Assembly (NCBI RefSeq): GCF_013141915.1
Contig: NZ_SROX01000023.1
Coordinates: 1 to 64,000 of the forward strand
Source of the DNA: Cupriavidus necator
GTDB taxonomy: Bacteria; Pseudomonadota; Gammaproteobacteria; Burkholderiales; Burkholderiaceae
Direction: 5' to 3'
Length of the DNA stretch: 64,000 bases
This document shows, in pieces, positions 53,430 through 64,000 of this stretch. Numbering within the stretch: position 1 is the stretch's first letter; each line of letters opens with the position of its first letter. Both the position numbers and the translations under genes were made by a program. Below the pieces are notes generated by a model. The model saw nothing but the letters and a program-made list of their open reading frames with translations. It had not been told where the DNA came from and did not search any database.

Positions 53430-54773
53430 TCAGGCACTTAGCGCGTCCGCCAGCTTCCTGGCTGCGCGCTCGGCCATGTCGGCCTGCTCCGCTTCGACCA
53501 TCACGCGCACCACGGGTTCAGTGCCCGAGGCACGGATCAGCACCCGGCCGCGGCCTTCCAGTTCCGGTTCCACCGCGGCCCGCGCTGCCTGCAGGCCGGC
53601 ATGGGTCTGCCAGTCGAAACCCTTCTGCACGCGCACATTGATCAGCGTCTGCGGGAACAGCTTCACGCCGTCGAGCAGTTGCGCCAGCGTCTTGCCGCTG
53701 CGACGCAGCGCGCCGAGCACCTGCAGGGCCGACACGATGCCGTCGCCGGTGCTGTGGCGGTCCAGGCACAGCAGATGGCCGGAACCCTCGCCGCCCAGCG
53801 TCCATTTGCGCTTGTTCAGCTCCTCAAGCACATAGCGGTCGCCCACCTTGGCGCGCACGAAATCCACGCCCTCGCGCTTGAGCGCCAGTTCCACCGCCAT
53901 ATTGGTCATCAGCGTGCCAACGGCACCGGGTACCGCCTGCCCGGCGGCCTGCCGGTCCCGCACGATCAGGTACAGCAGTTCGTCGCCGTTGTAGAGCCGG
54001 CCATCCGCGTCCACTACCTGCAGCCGGTCAGCGTCGCCATCGAAGGCCAGGCCCAGGTCGGCGCCGTTGGCCTTGACCGCCTCGACCAGCTTCTCCGGCG
54101 CGGTGGCGCCGTAGCCGGCGTTGATATTGCGTCCGTTCGGCTGGTTGCCGATGGCGACCACGTCCGCGCCGAGTTCATGAAACACCGGCGGCGCGATGTG
54201 ATAGGCCGCGCCATGGGCGCAGTCGACCACCAGCTTCAGGCCATGCAAGTCCTGTTCGTACGGGAAGGTGCTCTTGCAGAATTCGATATAGCGGCCGGCG
54301 GCATCGTCGATGCGGCGGGCGCGCCCCAGGTCGTCGGAGGGGGCGCACACCATGGGCTCGTCGAGGGCTGCTTCGATCGCCGCCTCGACCGCGTCGGGCA
54401 GCTTGTCGCCGCTGGCCGAGAAGAACTTGATGCCGTTGTCGTAGTAGGGGTTGTGGCTGGCCGAGATCACCACGCCTGCGGACAGCCGCAGCGCCCGCGT
54501 CAGGTAGGCAATGCCAGGGGTGGGCAGCGGCCCGGTCAGCAGCACATGCACCCCCGCCGATGTGAAGCCGGCTTCCAGCGCGGCTTCCAGCATGTAGCCA
54601 GAAATGCGCGTGTCCTTGCCGATCAGCACGGTGGGCTTGCCCTGCCCGGTCCTGGCGCCATGTGCCAGCACCTTGCCCGCGGCATGGCCCAGCCGCATCA
54701 CGAAGTCTGGCGTGATCGGCGCGTCGCCGACCTTGCCTCGCACGCCATCTGTTCCGAAATACTTGCGTGTCAT
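53430..54773 (-). CDS. glmM: Phosphoglucosamine mutase
   Basis: GlmM converts glucosamine-6-phosphate to the 1-phosphate for UDP-GlcNAc, peptidoglycan and lipopolysaccharide. The 447-residue product starts [20 protein letters not shown] and has the active serine loop [12 protein letters not shown], the metal loop [13 protein letters not shown], the sugar loop [12 protein letters not shown] and the phosphate-binding tail [16 protein letters not shown]. The ATG at 54773 is the family start. It follows folP, as in many proteobacteria. Confidence 0.97.
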   Translation of the reverse strand: MTRKYFGTDGVRGKVGDAPITPDFVMRLGHAAGKVLAHGARTGQGKPTVLIGKDTRISGYMLEAALEAGFTSAGVHVLLTGPLPTPGIAYLTRALRLSAGVVISASHNPYYDNGIKFFSASGDKLPDAVEAAIEAALDEPMVCAPSDDLGRARRIDDAAGRYIEFCKSTFPYEQDLHGLKLVVDCAHGAAYHIAPPVFHELGADVVAIGNQPNGRNINAGYGATAPEKLVEAVKANGADLGLAFDGDADRLQVVDADGRLYNGDELLYLIVRDRQAAGQAVPGAVGTLMTNMAVELALKREGVDFVRAKVGDRYVLEELNKRKWTLGGEGSGHLLCLDRHSTGDGIVSALQVLGALRRSGKTLAQLLDGVKLFPQTLINVRVQKGFDWQTHAGLQAARAAVEPELEGRGRVLIRASGTEPVVRVMVEAEQADMAERAARKLADALSA

Positions 54774-54838
54774 TCCTTGTTTCCCTTCTCTTCTATGTTC
54801 TGTCTTCGTTGCGCCGTCCGGCGTCGGCGCCCGGCGGC

Positions 54839-55705
54839 TCAGTCCGCGTTGACGGATTCGTTGCGCACGGCCCACCAGGTCTTCACGGCATCGACGGTCT
54901 GCTGCACATCATGCACGCGCACGATCAACGCACCGCGCTCCACCGCACATACCGCCGCGGCGATGCTGGCGGCGATGCGCTGCTGCGGCGGCCGGCCGCC
55001 CAGGATGGCACCCAGCGTGGATTTGCGCGAGATGCCCGCCAGTACCGGCAGGCCGTCCAGGGCCAGCTTCGGCAATTGCCCGAGCAGGCGCAAATTATGA
55101 TCCGGTGTCTTGCCGAAGCCAAACCCCGGATCGAGGCAGATCCGGGCATCGTCGATTCCCGCGGCACGCAGTACGGCGACGCGCCCGGCCAGGAATTGCG
55201 CCACTTCGGCAACCACGTCGGTGTAGTGCGGATCCTCCTGCATGGTTTGCGGATCGCGCTGCATGTGCATCACGCACAGGCCCGCTTGTCCGCCCGTCAC
55301 CGCCTCGACCGCGCCTGGCATGCGCAAGCCCCAGATATCGTTGATGAGATCGGCTCCGGCCGCAAGCGCGGCGCGCATCACCTCCGGTTTATAGGTGTCG
55401 ATCGACAACGGCTTGCCGCAGTCGCGCAGCGCTTCCACCACGGGGATCACGCGCGCCAGCTCGTCCTCGAGCGGTAGCGCCGCCGAGCCGGGCCGGCTCG
55501 ATTCTCCGCCGATGTCGATGATGTCGACGCCCTCGGCGATCATCTGCTCGGCATGGCGCAACGCCCCGTCGCGGCTGGCATGCTGGCCGCCGTCGGAAAA
55601 GGAGTCGGGCGTGACGTTGAGGATGCCCATCACCAGCGGCCGCTGGTCCAGGGCAAAGCGGAAACGGCCGCACTGGAAGTGCCGGGTCTGAGTGGTCTGC
55701 TGCAA
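54839..55705 (-). CDS. folP: Dihydropteroate synthase
   Basis: FolP joins p-aminobenzoate to the pterin in folate synthesis and is the sulfonamide target. The 288-residue product has both signature segments, [15 protein letters not shown] and [13 protein letters not shown], plus the pterin-site LINDIWG and the catalytic ISRKSTLG. It lies between ftsH and glmM in the order ftsH-folP-glmM known from many proteobacteria. A terminator separates it from ftsH. Confidence 0.97.
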   Translation of the reverse strand: MQQTTQTRHFQCGRFRFALDQRPLVMGILNVTPDSFSDGGQHASRDGALRHAEQMIAEGVDIIDIGGESSRPGSAALPLEDELARVIPVVEALRDCGKPLSIDTYKPEVMRAALAAGADLINDIWGLRMPGAVEAVTGGQAGLCVMHMQRDPQTMQEDPHYTDVVAEVAQFLAGRVAVLRAAGIDDARICLDPGFGFGKTPDHNLRLLGQLPKLALDGLPVLAGISRKSTLGAILGGRPPQQRIAASIAAAVCAVERGALIVRVHDVQQTVDAVKTWWAVRNESVNAD

Positions 55706-55743
55706 GGTAGAAGGCTATGGCGATGCGCACGGGTTCGCCGCGC

Positions 55744-55778
55744 AAAAAAGGAAAAGCCGGTGCACCAGGCACCGGCTT
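55744..55778 (-). terminator. Intrinsic terminator after ftsH
   Basis: The minus strand has AAGCCGGTGCC/GGTGCACCGGCTT-type pairing (stem 55754-55778) followed by TTCC and six Ts. It lies between the ftsH stop and the folP start. Confidence 0.75.
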
Positions 55779-55835
55779 CAGGGACAGGCACTACACAGCC
55801 ATCACGACGGCATCGTCACCAGGACGCGCGCCGGC

Positions 55836-57719
<1,884 letters not shown>

Positions 57720-57755
57720 GGCCGAACTCCTTTGCAATTGCCTTGCCAACGGATA

Positions 57756-57773
57756 GCTGCATTGTAATGCAGC
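57756..57773 (-). promoter_or_regulatory. Perfect palindrome over the likely ftsH -10
   Basis: GCTGCATT, 2 bp, AATGCAGC is a perfect 8-bp dyad. On the minus strand it encloses TACAAT (57761-57766), a plausible -10 about 42 bp before the ftsH start. No good -35 is seen. Confidence 0.5.
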
Positions 57774-57876
57774 CCCCGCCCTCGAGGGGAAACAGAGAAA
57801 CTATGATGCCGATAGCACCGGGTGAGGGTATTTCCCTCTACATTTCTTATTCCGCCCTGGCTTGTATCGAGATCGG

Positions 57877-58542
57877 TCAATCCACTGCCTTGAGGTAGCG
57901 CCCAAGGATAAAGGTTTCGGAAGACTTGTCGCGCGACGCCTTGGGCTTGCGCTTCGCGACCACTTTGAACTGCCGTTTGAACTTTTCCACGATCTGGCTG
58001 TAGCCGCTCCCGTGGAAACACTTTACCAGCAATGCCCCCTCCGGCTTAAGGTGGGCCTGCGCGAATTCCAGCGCCAGATCGCACAGGTACTCGATCCGGG
58101 CAGCATCGGCGGAGGCCACACCGGACAAGTTGGGGGCCATGTCGGACAAAACAAGGTCGATCTTGTTGCCGCCGGAGGCGTCCAGTACCACACTTTCGAG
58201 TTCGCGGAAAACCGTCTCCTCGCGGAAATCGCCCTGGATGAAAGTGACGTCCGCGACAGCCTCCATGGGCAGCAGGTCGATCGCCACGACGGCGCCGTCA
58301 ATTTTGCCGTCCTTGGCCCGGGGCGAGTCCGCCAGCTTGTTGCGCGCGTACTGGCTCCAGCTGCCGGGCGCCGCGCCCAGGTCGACAATGACCTGGCCAG
58401 GGCGGATCAACTTGTCCTGCTCGTCGATTTCCTTCAGCTTGTAAGCAGCGCGGGCGCGGTAGCCCTCGCGCTGCGCCATCTTGACGTAAGGGTCGTTGAT
58501 GTGGTCGTGCAGCCACGAATGGTTGAACTTGTTCTTTGCCAT
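57877..58542 (-). CDS. rlmE: 23S rRNA 2'-O-methyltransferase RlmE (FtsJ/RrmJ)
   Basis: RlmE methylates U2552 in the ribosomal A loop; it is a heat-shock gene in E. coli. The 221-residue product has the SAM motif [16 protein letters not shown] and the catalytic K-D-K-E residues: Lys in AAYKLKEID, Asp in [12 protein letters not shown], Lys in LLVKCFHG and Glu in [12 protein letters not shown]. The ATG at 58542 gives the family start [11 protein letters not shown]. It is upstream of ftsH, as in E. coli, and divergent from yhbY. Confidence 0.96.
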   Translation of the reverse strand: MAKNKFNHSWLHDHINDPYVKMAQREGYRARAAYKLKEIDEQDKLIRPGQVIVDLGAAPGSWSQYARNKLADSPRAKDGKIDGAVVAIDLLPMEAVADVTFIQGDFREETVFRELESVVLDASGGNKIDLVLSDMAPNLSGVASADAARIEYLCDLALEFAQAHLKPEGALLVKCFHGSGYSQIVEKFKRQFKVVAKRKPKASRDKSSETFILGRYLKAVD

Positions 58543-58807
58543 GCCAGATACCAGCCTGTTTCCTGCCCCGCGCCCGCCGGCCCATGCCAGTGGTGAAGGT
58601 TTTCTACTGTTTTGATGTTTTTGCTGCCCGTCAGTGCCGGATTGACGGATAATACGCGCCAATCCGCATCTCGGCTTGCCGCTCCACGGCGGCTGTCGGC
58701 AGCCTGTTTTGCCCGCCCGCCGTGTCACGACCGGCACGGGCTGCAGCGCCGATGACCAGCGCCCCGCGCTCTATCACTATTTCAAGCGCCTTATTCAGCG
58801 CCAACCT

Positions 58808-59311
58808 ATGCCTGCTCTACAACTAGTCCCCGCCCAGCGCTCCGACCTGCGCTCCCGAGCCCATGCCCTGAACCCGGTCGTGATGGTCGGCGCCGAAGGC
58901 CTGACCCGCAACGTGCTGGCCGAGATCGACCGCAGCCTCGCCGCGCACGACCTGATCAAGATCCGCGTGTTCGGCGATGACCGCGAAGCCCGCATTGCCA
59001 TCTACGAAGAAATTTGCGACAAACTTAGCGCCGCGCCGATCCAGCATATCGGCAAGCTGCTGGTGGTATGGCGTCCGGGCGAAGCGCGCCTGAAGGAAAA
59101 CCAGGCCGAAGACCTGGGCCGCCATACGCCCGCCCGCCGCGGCGGCGCCGCCCCGCGCACGGTAACCGTAAAGAAACCCAGCGCCGCGCCGAACCGCCGT
59201 CCGACCCGCAAGGAAGTCACCGTGCTTGGCAACGAGCGCGTCACCGCTGGCGGCAATGTGAAGCGTTCGCGCGTACGCCCGACCAGCCAGAAGAAGAAGT
59301 CGCTGGGCTGA
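58808..59311 (+). CDS. yhbY: YhbY-type RNA-binding protein (CRM domain) with basic tail
   Basis: YhbY binds 50S ribosomal precursors. The 167-residue product has one CRM domain (about 4-95): LRSRAHALNPVVMVGAEGLT includes the family's GxxG-like loop, and IKIRVFGDDREARIAIYEEI and HIGKLLVVWRPG follow. E. coli YhbY ends here at about 97 residues. This one continues for about 70 residues rich in Arg, Lys and Pro, ending KRSRVRPTSQKKKSLG, likely disordered and RNA-binding. The ATG at 58808 is the one next to the domain. Confidence 0.9.
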   Translation: MPALQLVPAQRSDLRSRAHALNPVVMVGAEGLTRNVLAEIDRSLAAHDLIKIRVFGDDREARIAIYEEICDKLSAAPIQHIGKLLVVWRPGEARLKENQAEDLGRHTPARRGGAAPRTVTVKKPSAAPNRRPTRKEVTVLGNERVTAGGNVKRSRVRPTSQKKKSLG

Positions 59312-59397
59312 ACGCTACCCGCTGACCGCACCTCCGGGTCGCCGCCAGGCGCCCCGCTGCCGGCGCGCCACGCCTGTGGCCGGGCCGGCGGCCAGCC

Positions 59398-59901
59398 TCA
59401 CTCCCCCGCCGAGCGCGGCGCCGAAGCGCGCCACACCAGCCCCAGCGCCAGCAGGCTTTGCAGCAGGTAGAAGGCGCTCGACACGCCGTGCAGCATGCCG
59501 AATTGCGCCTTGTACGGCGACTCCGAAACGCCCACGCCCAGCGCCAGCGCCTTGTCCTTCAGGCTGCCCATGAACGGCTGGATCCCGAAGTAGCCGACCA
59601 GCACGCAGCACAACATGCCCAGCACCAGCCAGCGCAGGGCGCGGTAGCGCTGGGCGCCGCGCCGGATCATCACGTTGCACAGCACCAGCTGCAGCACGCC
59701 GATGGTCGTGCCGACGATGGCTTCGGTATAAAACAAGTGGCCGGCGATCATGCCCGCCATCTCGCGGCTGGGCAGTACCGAAAACAGCGTCGGCGCCACC
59801 ATGTAGCCGACGGTCCAGAGGCTGCCCGCCCACACCACCGTCAGCAGCAGGAAGATGCGGTGCGGCAGCGGCGGCAGGTTGTTATAGGAACTGGAGAACA
59901 C
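59398..59901 (-). CDS. DUF4149 membrane protein
   Basis: A 167-residue inner-membrane protein with four hydrophobic segments (IFLLLTVVWAGSLWTVGYMVAP, AIVGTTIGVLQLVLCNVMI, ALRWLVLGMLCCVLVGYFGI and SAFYLLQSLLALGLVW). The pattern, including APTLFSVLPSREMAGMIAGHLF between the first two, fits DUF4149. Its function is unknown. It lies 54 bp after greA, a common neighbourhood in this group. Confidence 0.82.
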   Translation of the reverse strand: MFSSSYNNLPPLPHRIFLLLTVVWAGSLWTVGYMVAPTLFSVLPSREMAGMIAGHLFYTEAIVGTTIGVLQLVLCNVMIRRGAQRYRALRWLVLGMLCCVLVGYFGIQPFMGSLKDKALALGVGVSESPYKAQFGMLHGVSSAFYLLQSLLALGLVWRASAPRSAGE

Positions 59902-59955
59902 AAGCCGGCCTTTCCGGTGGCCGGCGCAGGCGCAAGCCCGCCGGCCGGGCCGGCA

Positions 59956-60432
59956 TCAGATGTAGCGTACGGTAATGACTTCGTATTCGCGCTCGCCGCC
60001 CGGGGCCAGCACGGTTGCGACGTCGCCTTCGAACTTGCCGATCAGCGCGCGCGCGATGGGCGAGCTGACCGAGATCTTGCCGGCGTCGAGGTCGGCCTCG
60101 TCATCGCCGACGATCTGGTAGCTGACCGGGCTGCCGGACTCCAGGTCCTCGAGGTCGACGGTCGCACCGAAGACGATGCGGCCGTCGGTATCCAGCTGGG
60201 TCGGGTCGATGATCTGCGCCGCCGACAGCTTGGCCTCCACTTCCAGGATGCGGCCTTCGATAAAGGCTTGCTTTTCCTTGGCGGCGTCGTACTCGGCGTT
60301 TTCAGACAGATCGCCCTGGGCGCGCGCTTCCGAGATGGCATTGATCACCGCCGGACGCTCGACAGCCTTCAGGCGCTGCAACTCCTCCTTCAGGAGTTCT
60401 GCGCCACGCTTGGTAATCGGAATGGTGCTCAT
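59956..60432 (-). CDS. greA: Transcription elongation factor GreA
   Basis: GreA enters the RNA polymerase secondary channel and triggers cleavage of backtracked RNA. The 158-residue product has the N-terminal coiled coil with the acidic tip [16 protein letters not shown] and a C-terminal globular domain ending in [19 protein letters not shown]. The ATG at 60432 gives the family start [15 protein letters not shown]. It follows carB by 247 bp on the same strand. Confidence 0.97.
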   Translation of the reverse strand: MSTIPITKRGAELLKEELQRLKAVERPAVINAISEARAQGDLSENAEYDAAKEKQAFIEGRILEVEAKLSAAQIIDPTQLDTDGRIVFGATVDLEDLESGSPVSYQIVGDDEADLDAGKISVSSPIARALIGKFEGDVATVLAPGGEREYEVITVRYI

Positions 60433-60679
60433 GTCTTCGTTCAACAAAAAAATGAGCCGCAGCGGAGCTGGAGCCATCCCCGGCAAACCCCGCCAGGGCA
60501 CTTCCGCTCAACCGCGGCTTTCAGACAGGATCGAACGCGGGCACGCCGGTTCGATCGACGAATTTGACGTAGTTTAGGCCAGGAAGCCCGCCGGCAGCAA
60601 CTGCGGCGGACTTCCCAGGCGGTGCCGCCGCAATGCGGCCGGCCCTTCTACGATGTGTTGCTGGCTTACCTTGACGGCA

Positions 60680-63928
<3,249 letters not shown>

Positions 63929-64000
63929 TGCACGCTCTCTTTATGGGCCGGCCCGCCTTGCCTGCGGACCGCGCCGGTAATCAGGGAATCCGTCCGGATT

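Overview
The window is high-GC DNA whose gene order and protein sequences point to a betaproteobacterium of the Burkholderiaceae, most likely Cupriavidus (Cupriavidus/Ralstonia type). The pointers are the order carB-greA-DUF4149-yhbY/rlmE-ftsH-folP-glmM-pst-phoUBR, an AddAB recombination pair, a class II NrdJ ribonucleotide reductase, type B L31 and a solitary extra infA. Nearly everything looks like core chromosome. I see no insertion sequence, prophage, CRISPR array, rRNA operon or replication origin. Eight tRNAs and one SRP RNA are present.

Layout. 1-4.2 kb: 5' part of dnaX (cut by the window edge), nrdJ and the small SRP RNA gene ffs. 4.3-11.2 kb: addA and addB, overlapping by 4 nt, plus a small orphan gene. 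11.6-18.3 kb: trxA, rho, mtfA, rpmE2, a GT-C-type membrane glycosyltransferase and a MATE exporter. 18.4-21.1 kb: two tandem Ala-Glu-Asp tRNA operons, one an almost perfect copy of the other, directly downstream of gltX. 21.3-30.2 kb: patatin-like lipoprotein, NlpC/P60 hydrolase, the yejABEF peptide importer and fabI. 30.3-37.0 kb: an MFS exporter and a tightly packed five-gene membrane operon (AI-2E-family protein, OprM/NodT outer-membrane factor, HlyD adaptor, DUF2955 inner-membrane protein, K+-channel-like protein). 37.3-41.5 kb: tRNA-Arg, a membrane diguanylate cyclase, tRNA-Pro, an unknown membrane protein, infA with a long leader, and sixA. 41.5-53.3 kb: a phosphate island (olsB, ppx, ppk, phoR, phoB, phoU, pstB, pstA, pstC, pstS). 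53.4-64 kb: glmM, folP, ftsH, rlmE, yhbY, a DUF4149 gene, greA and carB.

How the genes work together. The clearest integrated system is phosphate homeostasis. PstSCAB imports phosphate and, with PhoU, controls the PhoR/PhoB two-component pair. PPK and PPX build and degrade polyphosphate, and OlsB starts synthesis of phosphorus-free ornithine lipids. PhoB-box-like repeats with an 11-bp period lie in front of olsB (four in a row), pstS (two boxes) and, less clearly, between ppx and ppk. This suggests one regulon covering uptake, storage and membrane remodelling.

Other observations worth attention are a terminator-like hairpin between the gltX promoter and its start codon with a competing upstream pairing, a stable hairpin between pstS and pstC, the channel gene inside the efflux operon, a perfect palindrome over the putative ftsH promoter, TTG starts for infA and ftsH, and a diguanylate cyclase with a degenerate inhibitory site. 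I did not find a clearly new defence system or mobile system.
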